This document shows positions 1 through 11,289 of a DNA stretch of 64,000 bases, in pieces. The notes beneath the pieces were generated by a model. It saw only the letters and a list, made by a program, of their open reading frames with translations, was not told the origin of the DNA and did not search any database. The position numbers were made by a program, and so were the translations under genes. Source of the DNA: CAYNHF01 sp964397045 (lineage in GTDB: Bacteria > Actinomycetota > Acidimicrobiia > Spongiisociales > UBA5794); the NCBI GenBank assembly GCA_964397045.1, contig CAYNHF010000027.1, forward strand, positions 13,248 through 77,247, in the 5' to 3' direction. Every line of letters begins with the position of its first letter. The first letter of the stretch is position 1.

Positions 1-450
1 GTCGGCGGCATGGCAGGTTCCACTGGAGGTTCCGTGAAGCCGTTCCGCCTCGGGGTGCTGGTGTCTGCGGCACGATCGGACCTGCGCAAGACGATCCACA
101 GCCGCGGGGTTTTCCCGGTCCGGCTCGGCCGCGACCCGGTGCCGGACGAGATCGTGCGGTCTGTACAGAGCTTCTTCCTCCTTTACATGTTTCTGTTCAT
201 GACCGGGACCGTGGTGCTGGCGCTCATCATCGATGTGATGGGGGCAGACCTCGGCATCATGACCTCGATATCTGCGGTCGCCTCTTCGCTGGGCAACGTC
301 GGTCCGGGGCTGGGGGACGTCGGGCCGACCTCGAACTATGCCGTGATCCCCGGGCCGGGCAAGTGGCTGCTGGTATTCCTGATGATCGTCGGTCGGCTCG
401 AGATCTACCCGATCCTGCTGCTATTCACGAGGGATCTCTGGCGTCGCTGA
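1..450 (+). CDS. TrkH/KtrB-family potassium uptake channel subunit, C-terminal part
   Basis: The open frame enters from the left edge (V-G-G before the first Met), so the 5' part is outside the window. About 149 residues remain. They contain the family's third and fourth pore-loop signatures: GGMAGSTGGS at the start and GNVGPGLGDVGP near residue 100, followed by the conserved MIVGRLEIYPILLLF ending. The glycines of these loops form the K+ selectivity filter in TrkH/KtrB channels, which work in the cytoplasmic membrane with a TrkA/KtrA regulatory subunit (not visible here). The next gene is a membrane pyrophosphatase of K+-dependent type, but the 130-base gap gives no proof of co-transcription. 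The family is secure; TrkH versus KtrB is not decided. Confidence 0.85.
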   Translation, partial: VGGMAGSTGGSVKPFRLGVLVSAARSDLRKTIHSRGVFPVRLGRDPVPDEIVRSVQSFFLLYMFLFMTGTVVLALIIDVMGADLGIMTSISAVASSLGNVGPGLGDVGPTSNYAVIPGPGKWLLVFLMIVGRLEIYPILLLFTRDLWRR

Positions 451-580
451 GTTGGCAGGGCCGCGAGTCCCGAGCAAGGTTCTGCCGCGCCACCTACGGG
501 GTCTGCGCAAGAATCGGGTCGGTTGCCGACGGCTACACTCCCGACGTCATTTCCCATCTATGTAGTAGGAGTGATCCCTT

Positions 581-2641
<2,061 letters not shown>

Positions 2642-2656
<15 letters not shown>

Positions 2657-2923
2657 GCCGATATCGCCGCTCGGCTGGTCGGGGGGACGCGCCATGTCGG
2701 GGTCGTTGCGGCGCAACTCCTCCTGAAGCGCATTGCGTTCCCAATAGGCGTCTTCGCTGCGCCGCCGCGAGCGGCGGATGAGCCAGTAGACCGCGCCGAT
2801 GGCAGCGCCGACGACCGCAAACACGACGAGCGCGCCGCCGTCCTCCGGCTGGTTCGGGATGATGCCGTCTGTGTCTTGAGCCGCACTTGCGACGGTCAGC
2901 ACGTCGGTGAACCCTTCGGTCAT
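2642..2923 (-). CDS. Small single-pass membrane protein, function unknown
   Basis: About 93 residues read from an ATG at 2923. There is one strong transmembrane segment (VVFAVVGAAIGAVYWLI, around residues 32-50) followed by a basic stretch RRSRRR and a charged cytoplasmic tail with an acidic end. The frame stays open further upstream to 3100, but that part is arginine/proline-rich and looks non-coding, and no convincing ribosome site fixes the start. The gene converges on hppA and the two coding regions overlap by 15 bases at their 3' ends. I do not recognise the family. Confidence 0.5.
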
Positions 2924-3131
2924 GAGCCGGCCGCCGGCTGCAGATACGGCCACGCCTGCTCTGGTCTGGTCACCAGACGGCAGTGGTTTCGTGTGTATCT
3001 CGTGGCTCGCCGCACGCGACGTTCCGGGAATGCGCCGGCCCGCGGCGACCTGGCGCCCTTGAGGAGCTGGGATCCGTGATGGCATTCCTTCGGCACCCAC
3101 CTAGCCTACGTCTTCGCAGGAAGGCAGATCG

Positions 3132-4370
3132 ATGAGCGTTGAGATCACGCTGGTCCGACACGGCGAGACGACGGCGAACGTCGCAGGCGTGTGGCAGGGC
3201 CATACGAATTCGGGCTTCTCTCCGTACGGACGCGAGCAGGTGAAACGCCTCGCCGAACGGCTGGCCGCGGAAAGCTTCGACCTCGTGATCACCTCTGACC
3301 TGGGGAGGGCCGCGGCGACGGCCGGGGCTCTTGGGGTGGATTACGAAACCGATGTCCGCTGGCGCGAACTGCACCTAGGGAGCTGGGAAGGAATGACAGG
3401 CGAGGAGATCGAGGAGCAGGACGGAGCCGTTGCCGCTGCGGTTCTGGCGGGAGAAGACGTCGCGATTGGTGGAGGCGAGCGCATCTCCGAGTTGGTCGGA
3501 AGGCTGTCGAGTGGATTCGACGACCTCGTCGATCGGCTCGAGGACGGTTCGCGTGCACTCGTCGTGAGCCACGGCGGGGCACTCCTGGCCTTGTTCTCGA
3601 CGGTTTTCGGCGGGCGGATGGACGATCGCCTCATCCGGCTCACCAACACCGCCGTGTCGCGGATCGAGATCGACCGGCACGGCACCACCGTGCAGGTCTA
3701 CAACGACAACACGCATCTGCCGGGAGCACCGCTGCGGATCCCGGATGGCTCGACGGAACTGATCATGGTCCGGCACGGACAAACCGAGGCAAATCTCGAC
3801 GGAAGGTGGCAGGGCCATCAGGACGGTTTGCTCACTCCGGAAGGACGCGAGCAAGCCCGGCTGCTGGCTTCGGTGTTTCCCGTGGTCGATGCCTTCTACA
3901 GTTCCCCGCTGTTGCGGGCCTATGACACGGCGGTGGCGCTCGCCGATCGCCAATTGGCAATAGTGACGACCGATCCCGGACTGTGCGAGATCGGTTTCGG
4001 GACGTGGGAAGGGCTTACCGTGTCCGAGATCCGGAAGGCAGACCGGGTCGGCTTCGATGAACTAGCGGCAGGGATCGACGAACCTAGGGGAGGGAGCGGC
4101 GAGACGTTCAGTGGTGTCGCAAGCAGGGTCGCCGAGAGCGCGGAGCGCATCGTCACCGATCACGTGGGCTCGGTCACTGCAGCGGTATCGCACGGCGGAG
4201 CCACCCGGGCGTATGCCGCTGGCGTGCTCGGGCTCGACTTCTCGTCGCGGCACCGGCTGGGCTTGCTCGCCAACACTGCCATGGCCAGGGTGGCGTACGG
4301 GCCACGGGGTCCGGCGCTGGCGGCGTGGAACCTCACTCCGCATCTCACCGTACCGGCAACCGCGCTCTGA
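3132..4370 (+). CDS. Tandem-domain histidine phosphatase (phosphoglycerate-mutase superfamily)
   Basis: 412 residues made of two complete histidine-phosphatase domains. Each has the phospho-histidine motif (LVRHGE with His10; MVRHGQ with His215), a WQGH stretch shortly after, and a second catalytic motif SHGG (about residues 149 and 352). Both domains also keep the acid residue in E-(x)n-GxWEG. The usual single-domain enzyme is about 200 residues, so this is an internal duplication in which both halves seem catalytically intact. Substrate cannot be told; relatives act on phosphosugars, alpha-ribazole phosphate or glucosyl-3-phosphoglycerate. AGGAAGG upstream sets the start. The PimB-like gene follows after 2 bases, so the two are probably co-translated. 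Confidence 0.85.
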   Translation: MSVEITLVRHGETTANVAGVWQGHTNSGFSPYGREQVKRLAERLAAESFDLVITSDLGRAAATAGALGVDYETDVRWRELHLGSWEGMTGEEIEEQDGAVAAAVLAGEDVAIGGGERISELVGRLSSGFDDLVDRLEDGSRALVVSHGGALLALFSTVFGGRMDDRLIRLTNTAVSRIEIDRHGTTVQVYNDNTHLPGAPLRIPDGSTELIMVRHGQTEANLDGRWQGHQDGLLTPEGREQARLLASVFPVVDAFYSSPLLRAYDTAVALADRQLAIVTTDPGLCEIGFGTWEGLTVSEIRKADRVGFDELAAGIDEPRGGSGETFSGVASRVAESAERIVTDHVGSVTAAVSHGGATRAYAAGVLGLDFSSRHRLGLLANTAMARVAYGPRGPALAAWNLTPHLTVPATAL

Positions 4371-4372
4371 TC

Positions 4373-5473
4373 GTGCGGCTGCTTCTCATCACGAACGACT
4401 ATCCGCCCAAACCAGGTGGAATCCAGCAGTACCTCGGCAACCTGGTTGATCACCTCAGCGGCCCGGTCCGGGTACTGGCCCCCGCAGACGGCCCGGCAGA
4501 CACCAGGTCGGGCGAAGGACTGGTGGCCCGGAATCGTCGCACCTTCATGTGGCCCACCCCGGCTGTAGCCGACTGGATCGAGTCCGAGGCGGCCCGGTTC
4601 GCACCAGACGTTGTGCTGTTCGGCGCTCCCCATCCGCTTCCGCGGCTGACGGACCGATTGCGGCAGCGGCTGGGGACTCCTATTGGTGTCATGTGCCACG
4701 GCGCGGAGATCACGCTGCCGGCCGCTGTCCCCGGCTTGCGGGGTGCCATGATCCGCTCACTACGGACGGCAGACGTGAGGTTCGCGGTGAGCCGCTACAC
4801 GCAGCAGCGAGTACAACGCCTAACCGGCCTTCCGGTGGTTTATGCCGGCGGTGGGGTGGATCCAACCATGTTCACCCCGGCGCCGGACCGCCGGCAACCG
4901 GGAGCGATTCCGGTCGTGGGATGTGTGAGCCGCTTCGTGCCGCGTAAGGGACAGCACCGGTTGGTCGAAGCCGCGGCCCGCCTTGGTGATCGCGGAACGC
5001 CGGTCGAGGTAGTGCTCGTCGGGAGGGGGCGAAAGGAGGGCAGGCTGCGCAGCCTGGCCGCGCGCAGCGGAGTGGTCGTCAGATTCGCGGTGGATGTTCC
5101 GTGGGAGGTGCTGCCGGATCTGTACCGCACCATGGACGTCTTCGCGATGCCCTGCCGTAGCCGGTGGGCGGGCCTGGAAATCGAGGGCCTCGGCCTGGTA
5201 TATCTCGAGGCCGCCGCCTCCGGTCTGCCGGTCCTTGCCGGTGGCTCCGGTGGCAGCCCCGAGACGGTGATACCGGGGAAAACCGGCTTCGTCGTGCACT
5301 CGGTCGACGACCTCATCGAGGGCCTCGAGCTCATGATCGGTGATCCGACCCGGGCCCGTGCGATGGGTGAAGCGGGACGGAATCGCGTGCTGGCGGAATA
5401 CACTTGGGAGGCCGTCGCGACCCGTCTGCAGGCCGGGTTCAAGGCGGCCACATCCGGGGCCGATACCCGGTAA
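4373..5473 (+). CDS. GT4 glycosyltransferase resembling PimB (phosphatidylinositol-mannoside mannosyltransferase)
   Basis: 366 residues from GTG at 4373, two bases after the preceding stop; the longer in-frame ATG at 4325 would lie inside the phosphatase gene. N-terminal LLLITNDYPPKPGGIQQYL is the acceptor-binding GT-B signature. The C-terminal half has SRFVPRKGQ, AMPCRSRWAGLEIEGLG and the GT4 donor motif LEAAASGLPVLAG with GGSPETV. This pattern (NDxPP-GGIQ, MPCR, EGLG) is what I know from mycobacterial/corynebacterial PimB, which transfers the second mannose from GDP-mannose to PIM1 on the inner membrane face. The family assignment is firm; PimB itself is inference from residue pattern. Confidence 0.75.
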   Translation: MRLLLITNDYPPKPGGIQQYLGNLVDHLSGPVRVLAPADGPADTRSGEGLVARNRRTFMWPTPAVADWIESEAARFAPDVVLFGAPHPLPRLTDRLRQRLGTPIGVMCHGAEITLPAAVPGLRGAMIRSLRTADVRFAVSRYTQQRVQRLTGLPVVYAGGGVDPTMFTPAPDRRQPGAIPVVGCVSRFVPRKGQHRLVEAAARLGDRGTPVEVVLVGRGRKEGRLRSLAARSGVVVRFAVDVPWEVLPDLYRTMDVFAMPCRSRWAGLEIEGLGLVYLEAAASGLPVLAGGSGGSPETVIPGKTGFVVHSVDDLIEGLELMIGDPTRARAMGEAGRNRVLAEYTWEAVATRLQAGFKAATSGADTR

Positions 5474-5586
5474 CTGGAGCCCGGCGCGGAATACGGCAGC
5501 GCCACCAGACCTTGACATGCGGGCCGCCTTCCAATAGATATGCGCAGTCGCAGCGCTCGCTGCCGTCGAAGGAGTCCATCACCGTC

Positions 5587-8178
5587 ATGTCCAAAAAGCT
5601 CGTCATCGTGGAGAGCCCCGCCAAAGCCCGCACCATCGCGGGCTACCTCGGCGACGACTACATCGTTGAGTCGTCCATCGGACATATTCGCGACCTGCCG
5701 CGTTCGGCGTCTGATGTTCCGGCCTCCATGAAGTCGGAGCCCTGGTCGCGGCTCGGCGTCGACGTCGACAACGATTTCAAGCCGCTCTACGTGGTGCCCG
5801 CAGACAAGAAGAAGCAGGTGACCAAGCTTCGCAGCCTCGCCAAGGAGTCAGACGAGGTCTTCCTGGCGACTGATGAGGATCGGGAGGGTGAGTCCATTGC
5901 CTGGCACCTCCTCGAGGTGCTCAACACGAAGCTGCCCGTTCATCGCATGGTGTTTCACGAGATCACGCCCGCCGCGATTCGCGAAGCCGTCGCCCATCCA
6001 CGCGATCTCGACCGTCGGCTGGTCGATGCTCAAGAGGCGCGGCGCATTCTCGACCGCCTCTATGGGTACGAGGTGTCGCCCGTGTTGTGGCGGAAAGTCC
6101 GTCAGGGCCTGTCTGCCGGAAGGGTCCAATCGCCCGCGACCCGGATCATCGTGGATCGCGAGCGCGACCGGATTGCGTTTGTGGCCGCCGACTACTTTGC
6201 GGTTGCGGGCGTGTTCACCGCAGGGACCGAGCCGGAGACAGACTTCGTGGCGACTTTGCTGACGGTCGATGGAACGAAGGTCGCCACCGGCAAGGATTTT
6301 GATGCGACCGGTGCGGTGCGCCCCGATCGACTTGTGCTGGATGAGGAGGCGGCCGCAACACTCGCGTCTGAGTTGCGTCCCGCCGAGTTCACGGTTCGCA
6401 CGGTCGAGGCCAAGCCGTACACCCGTAAGCCGTATCCGCCGTTTCGCACGTCCACCTTGCAGCAGGAGGCGGGCAGGAAGCTGCGTTTCGGAGCTCGACG
6501 CACGATGTCTGCGGCACAGCGTCTCTACGAAGGTGGCTTTATCACCTACATGCGTACCGACTCGATCACGCTGGCAGAGAGCGCGATTGCAGCCGCCCGG
6601 GACCTGGTGGCGGCGAGGTACGGGCCCGAGTACGTACCAGGCAAGCCTCGGGTGTACACCTCCAAAGTGAAGAACGCTCAGGAGGCGCATGAGGCGATCC
6701 GCCCGGCGGGCGACGTCTTCCCCACGCTCGAGACCGTCAACGCTGCCTTCGGCCGCAAGTCCGACGAAGCGCGGGTGTACGAGCTCATCTGGAAGCGCAC
6801 CGTTGCCTCCCAGATGAAGGACGCCAAGGGAGAGAGTCTTCAGGTGAGGCTGGGCGCCTTGGCTGCAGGCTCGAAACGCGACTGTCGGTTTGCTGCATCC
6901 GGTAGAACGATTCTCTTTCCGGGGTTCCTGCGAGCATACGTCGAGGGCAGCGACGACCCGGATGCGGCGCTCGATGACCAGGAGCGACCCTTGCCGCAGC
7001 TCGCCGAAGGCGATCCACTCGAGGTCGTTGAGATCAGCGCAGAAGGCAAAGCCACCAAACCACCGGCTCGGTACACAGAGGCGTCACTGGTGAAGAAGCT
7101 CGAGGAACTCGGGATCGGGCGACCTTCCACGTATGCATCGATCATCTCGACCATCCAGGATCGCGGCTACGTGTTCAAGAAGGGCACGGCACTCGTGCCC
7201 ACCTACACCGCGTTCGCCACGGTCACCCTGCTCGAGCAGCACTTCGAGGACCTGGTCGACTACGCGTTCACCGCCAGGATGGAGGACGACCTCGACCGCA
7301 TCGCCAATGGCGACGAACAGGCAATCCCGTGGCTCAACAGCTTCTACTTCGGGAACGGGCACCCGGGCCTCAAGAGCCTGGTGTCCACCAACCTGGAGGA
7401 GATCGATGCGCGTGAGATCAACTCGATCCTGATCGGAACCGCAGGAGAGATTCCCGTCGTTGCCCGCGTCGGCCGCTACGGCCCCTACCTTCAGCGCGGC
7501 GAGGACCGGGCTTCGATCCCCGAGGATCTTGCTCCAGATGAACTCTCGCTCGAGCGAGCGCTCGAGCTGTTGGACGCGCCGTCTGGGGACCGGGATCTCG
7601 GTGAGGATCCGGCCACCGGGCTGACGGTCATCGCCAGGAAGGGTCGTTTCGGGCCCTACGTGCAGCTCGGCCAGATTGAGGAAGGGTCGAAGACGAAGCC
7701 GAGGACGGCCTCGCTGTTTGCGTCGATGGATCTCGACACGATCACGCTCGAGCAGGCGCTTCGTTTGCTCACCCAGCCCCGCATCGTCGGCCAGCACCCC
7801 GAAGATGGCGTGGACATCACGGCGCAAAACGGCCGGTACGGGCCGTATCTGAAATGGGGCAAAGAGACCCGCAGCCTCGAAGACGAAGAACAGATCTTTT
7901 CGATCACCCCGGACGATGCCGTCCGCAGACTCGCTGAACCGAAGCAGCGGGGGAGGCGGGCCGCCAAGCCGCCGCTGAAGGAACTCGGCGACGATCCGAG
8001 CTCCGGCAAGCCGCTGGTGGTCAAAGACGGCCGCTGGGGGCCCTATGTGACGGACGGCGAGTTCAACGCCTCGCTCAAGACCGCGGACACGGTGGAGGAC
8101 CTGACCCTGGAACGGGCGGCCGAACTCATTGCGGATCGCCGTGCCAAAGGGCCGGCCAAAAAGGTCAAAAAGGGTTGA
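5587..8178 (+). CDS. topA: DNA topoisomerase I (type IA)
   Basis: 863 residues relaxing negative supercoils. The Toprim domain opens with LVIVESPAKARTI and holds the acidic triad in TDEDREGE (95-102). The active-site tyrosine is Tyr321 in FITYMRTDS. The C-terminal 300 residues lack the Cys4 zinc fingers of E. coli TopA and instead carry several repeats of the form ARxGRYGPY...LxxALxLL, the actinobacterial arrangement, ending in a short lysine tail. ATG at 5587 is chosen because AAGGAG sits 13 bases upstream and the Toprim domain begins at once; the frame is open back to 5404 but overlaps the previous gene. Gene order topA - MFS - tmk - holB matches Streptomyces. Confidence 0.97.
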   Translation: MSKKLVIVESPAKARTIAGYLGDDYIVESSIGHIRDLPRSASDVPASMKSEPWSRLGVDVDNDFKPLYVVPADKKKQVTKLRSLAKESDEVFLATDEDREGESIAWHLLEVLNTKLPVHRMVFHEITPAAIREAVAHPRDLDRRLVDAQEARRILDRLYGYEVSPVLWRKVRQGLSAGRVQSPATRIIVDRERDRIAFVAADYFAVAGVFTAGTEPETDFVATLLTVDGTKVATGKDFDATGAVRPDRLVLDEEAAATLASELRPAEFTVRTVEAKPYTRKPYPPFRTSTLQQEAGRKLRFGARRTMSAAQRLYEGGFITYMRTDSITLAESAIAAARDLVAARYGPEYVPGKPRVYTSKVKNAQEAHEAIRPAGDVFPTLETVNAAFGRKSDEARVYELIWKRTVASQMKDAKGESLQVRLGALAAGSKRDCRFAASGRTILFPGFLRAYVEGSDDPDAALDDQERPLPQLAEGDPLEVVEISAEGKATKPPARYTEASLVKKLEELGIGRPSTYASIISTIQDRGYVFKKGTALVPTYTAFATVTLLEQHFEDLVDYAFTARMEDDLDRIANGDEQAIPWLNSFYFGNGHPGLKSLVSTNLEEIDAREINSILIGTAGEIPVVARVGRYGPYLQRGEDRASIPEDLAPDELSLERALELLDAPSGDRDLGEDPATGLTVIARKGRFGPYVQLGQIEEGSKTKPRTASLFASMDLDTITLEQALRLLTQPRIVGQHPEDGVDITAQNGRYGPYLKWGKETRSLEDEEQIFSITPDDAVRRLAEPKQRGRRAAKPPLKELGDDPSSGKPLVVKDGRWGPYVTDGEFNASLKTADTVEDLTLERAAELIADRRAKGPAKKVKKG

Positions 8179-8219
8179 GCTGGGGTGCCGCCGCGAGGTG
8201 GTGCATCTAGATTCCGGTC

Positions 8220-9629
8220 ATGACGTCGACCGACCGACCGCGTTCCGCGGCGTCCCTCATCACTTCCGGACCATTCGCCCGGTTCTGGTGGGCAGCCGCC
8301 ATCGGCAGCACAGGCGACTGGGTGACGCTGTTTGCGACGATCGCGGTAGCAGACCGGATCGCCGGTAGCGCAGGCATCCTGGTGGCGATGATCGCCAGGG
8401 TGCTTCCCGGCCTGGTGTTCGCTCCCTTCGTCGGTGTGGTCACCGATCGAGTAGACCGTCGCAAGCTGATCGTGATCGCAGACGTTGGCAGGGCGGCGCT
8501 CGTCCCGCTCCTGGCGTTTGCCACCGAACTGCCCGCACTGGTCCTGGTCACCATCGGGCTCGAGGCGTTGTCCCTGCTCGGGCAGAGTCCGCGCGCAGCC
8601 GCCGTTCCTCGCCTCGTACCGCCACAGAACATCGTCACTGCCAACAGCCTGTTGCTCGCAGCCGCGTACGGCACGATTCCGCTCGGCGCCGCGTTCAACT
8701 GGGTGCTCGCGCTGTTGCCACCGCTGACGCTCGGTGGGTTGATACCTGCCCAGAACCAGGACTTCGCCCTGGCGTTTCTCGTCAACTCGATCACGTTCCT
8801 GATCTCAGCCGGGCTGATCGCCACCCTGCCCGCCATCAGGACCTCGAAGGCGGAGCGTCAGGCAGACGAGGCCAGCACGCATTCTGGGTGGAGACAGACC
8901 TTCAGCGACCTCGCTGAGGGGGGACGCTTCCTCTGGGAGGAAGCTCGGGTCCGCCGCATCATCGTGGCGATGACCACCGCACTGGCCGGGGGTGGGTTGG
9001 TGATCGTGCTCGGCAAGTCCTTTGTCGAGGATGTGCTCGACGCCGACGTCAGTGGGTTCTTCGCAATCGTTACCGCGCTCGCGGTCGGGGCTGTGGTCGG
9101 GATTGCCGTCGTTTCGGTCTACTCCGACCGGCTGGTCCATCGCGACGTGGTGTTCGGCGTGGCGACGGTCGCGGCAGGGCTGGGACTGTCTGCGTCCGCA
9201 ATGACAGATACGGTGTTCGGAGCGTCCGCCTGGATGGTTGTGATGGGGTTTGGCGCCGGAGCTGCGTATGTCATGGGTTTGAGCTACCTTCACGAGATCG
9301 TCTCGGATGATCTCCGCGGCCGGGTGTTCTCCACCCTGTTCGCCCTGATGCGGGTGGGACTGTTCGTGTCCATGGCGATCGCGGTACCGCTGGAAGGGCT
9401 TTTCGCTCGCACCGGAGGCGGAGTCCTGTTCGACGACGAGATACGGTCGGTGCTCTTTTTCGGAGGAGTGGTGATCATGGCGGTGGGGGGCGCGGTGGTC
9501 TGGGTGTTGCGCGGTGTGCTGGTGCAGCCGAGGGTCGGCGAGGAGGCTAGGAAGTTGATGGAACAGATGGACCGGGCCCTGAAGTTTCGGCGATCGCCCC
9601 GGGATGAAGATGGCGGAGACGAATCGTGA
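8220..9629 (+). CDS. MFS transporter-like membrane protein, partner of Tmk
   Basis: 469 residues with about 12 hydrophobic segments and the MFS loop signature DRVDRRKLI after the second helix (about residue 75). It is of the EntS/MFS_3 exporter type. It ends in a charged cytoplasmic tail and its stop overlaps the GTG start of tmk (GTGA). In Streptomyces the same position between topA and holB holds one long protein in which an MFS-like domain is fused to thymidylate kinase; here the two parts are separate but translationally coupled. A transported substrate cannot be inferred. Start ATG at 8220 is 41 bases after topA; no strong ribosome site is visible. Confidence 0.8.
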   Translation: MTSTDRPRSAASLITSGPFARFWWAAAIGSTGDWVTLFATIAVADRIAGSAGILVAMIARVLPGLVFAPFVGVVTDRVDRRKLIVIADVGRAALVPLLAFATELPALVLVTIGLEALSLLGQSPRAAAVPRLVPPQNIVTANSLLLAAAYGTIPLGAAFNWVLALLPPLTLGGLIPAQNQDFALAFLVNSITFLISAGLIATLPAIRTSKAERQADEASTHSGWRQTFSDLAEGGRFLWEEARVRRIIVAMTTALAGGGLVIVLGKSFVEDVLDADVSGFFAIVTALAVGAVVGIAVVSVYSDRLVHRDVVFGVATVAAGLGLSASAMTDTVFGASAWMVVMGFGAGAAYVMGLSYLHEIVSDDLRGRVFSTLFALMRVGLFVSMAIAVPLEGLFARTGGGVLFDDEIRSVLFFGGVVIMAVGGAVVWVLRGVLVQPRVGEEARKLMEQMDRALKFRRSPRDEDGGDES

Positions 9630-10231
9630 GCGGCAGATACGTCGCGCTCGAAGGGGTCGAAGGGGCAGGCAAGTCGACCGTCGCGGACCGGTTGGCGGAG
9701 ATGCTGCAGGCAGGAGGTACCAAGGTGTGCCGGGTCCGCGAACCAGGTGGTACCGCGACGGGTGAGTTGATACGAGGAGTGCTGCTGGAGCCGGGCGGTG
9801 ATCTGGCCCCTTGGACCGAAGCGCTGCTCTTCGCGGCGGGGAGGGCACAACTGATCCGCGATGTGGTGCGACCTGCCCTCGATAGCGACGAAACAGTGAT
9901 CAGCGACAGGTCGGTGTTTTCGTCCCTTGCGTACCAGGGAGGAGGCCGCGGCCTCGGCGTCGAGCAGGTGCGGGAGTTGAATCGTCCCGGTCTGGAAGGG
10001 ACCTGGCCCGATCTTGTCGTGCTGTTGCGGATCGACGCAAAGGCAGGACTGGTCCGCCAGGCGGTGGCAGACCGCATCGGCGGTGAAGGAGTGGCGTTCC
10101 AGAGAAGGGTGGCTGCCACTTTTGACGATCTCGCCGCGAAGGAGCCGGATCGCTTCTGTGTGGTCGATGCTTCGGCACGTATCGATGAAGTCGTCGCTGC
10201 CGTCGCCGCGGAGGTGGCTCGCCGGTGGTAG
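9626..10231 (+). CDS. tmk: Thymidylate kinase
   Basis: 201 residues converting dTMP to dTDP. P-loop EGVEGAGKST lies at residues 9-18, the dTMP-binding REPGGT at about 38-43, and the DRS motif at about 93-95; the LID region is short and arginine-poor compared with E. coli. The protein has the usual length of stand-alone Tmk. The GTG start overlaps the MFS stop (GTGA), and its own stop overlaps the holB start by 7 bases, so the three genes form one translationally coupled unit. Confidence 0.95.
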   Translation: MSGRYVALEGVEGAGKSTVADRLAEMLQAGGTKVCRVREPGGTATGELIRGVLLEPGGDLAPWTEALLFAAGRAQLIRDVVRPALDSDETVISDRSVFSSLAYQGGGRGLGVEQVRELNRPGLEGTWPDLVVLLRIDAKAGLVRQAVADRIGGEGVAFQRRVAATFDDLAAKEPDRFCVVDASARIDEVVAAVAAEVARRW

Positions 10232-11289
10232 CTGGATTCGGCGACATCATCGGCCACCGCCCGCTCGTCGATTTGCTCGAGTCCGAACTGGCACAGCCGA
10301 CTCATGCCTACTTGTTCGTAGGGCCGGCGGGAACCGGGAAGGGGACGATGGCACTTCGGTTTGCGGCCGCGCTGCTCTGCATAGACGACGAAGACTGCAC
10401 CCGGCGGGTGCTGCTGCGCCGCCACCCCGATGTGGTGGCGGTGGAGCCCGAGGGACGCGCTTCCATCACCGTCGACCAGGCTCGTCAGGCTGTAGCGCTG
10501 GCGAGCCTCGCTCCGTTCGAGGGAAGCCGGAAGATCTTCCTCCTCGAGGAGGGTGGCCTGCTGAACGATGAGGCAGCCAACGCTCTGCTCAAGACGCTCG
10601 AAGAACCGTCGGCATCGACCATCTTTATCATCGTTGCGGAGTCGGAAGACGATCTTCCAGACACCATCAACAGCCGGTGCCGCACGGTGGTCTTCGGCAG
10701 GGTCACCGAGAAAGACATCGTTGCCGGACTTGTAGCCCGCGGGGTAGCTGCGGCCCAGGCGGAGCAGGCAGCACGGATCTCGGGGGGGAGGCCGGGTCTG
10801 GCGGTAGCGTTGGCTACCAATGATCAGGTCGCCGGCTATCGACATATTTGGTTGAGCATCCCGAGTCGCCTGTCCGAGCACCCTGGTGACGCCTACCTGT
10901 TGGCGGACGAGGTCACGAACGCGGCCGAACCGCTGCTGGCTGCGCTCAAGGAACGTCAGGACCAATCCGTGGGAACGCTCGCTGCCGAGGGAATCACCGA
11001 TCGTACCTTGCGGGAACGTCATGAGCGTCAGCTGAAGCGGGCAACGGCTGCGCTGTACGTGTCTGGCCTCGAGATCCTCGCCGGGTTCTACAGGGACGCG
11101 GCTGCCGCACAGTTCGGGGCGAAGGTGCGCAATCCCGACATCCAGGGCACGGCGCTCACCCGGATCTCGCCGGGAAGGGCCGTGGCAAATGCCGAGCGGG
11201 TGCTCGACGCGATCGACGCGATACGCGCCAACCAACGACCCCAGTTGGCATTCGCAGCTCTCTTTTCGGATCTCGGCAATGAGCGCTGA
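10225..11289 (+). CDS. holB: DNA polymerase III delta-prime subunit (clamp loader)
   Basis: 354 residues. AAA+ clamp-loader features are Walker A GPAGTGKGT (about 32-40), the delta-prime-type EEGGLLNDEAANALLKTLEEP segment and the sensor/arginine-finger-like SRC motif (INSRCRTV). The zinc-binding module that normally has four cysteines before HPD is reduced: only two cysteines remain (LLCIDDEDC), and the following positions are Arg and Val. GTG at 10225 overlaps the tmk stop. Role: opens and loads the beta clamp with DnaX and HolA. The C-terminal third is divergent, as usual for the subunit. Confidence 0.9.
   Translation: MVAGFGDIIGHRPLVDLLESELAQPTHAYLFVGPAGTGKGTMALRFAAALLCIDDEDCTRRVLLRRHPDVVAVEPEGRASITVDQARQAVALASLAPFEGSRKIFLLEEGGLLNDEAANALLKTLEEPSASTIFIIVAESEDDLPDTINSRCRTVVFGRVTEKDIVAGLVARGVAAAQAEQAARISGGRPGLAVALATNDQVAGYRHIWLSIPSRLSEHPGDAYLLADEVTNAAEPLLAALKERQDQSVGTLAAEGITDRTLRERHERQLKRATAALYVSGLEILAGFYRDAAAAQFGAKVRNPDIQGTALTRISPGRAVANAERVLDAIDAIRANQRPQLAFAALFSDLGNER

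Noticed and set aside
9547..11235. 562-residue minus-strand frame across tmk and holB
   Set aside because: Both plus-strand genes are certain; the minus frame is a shadow.
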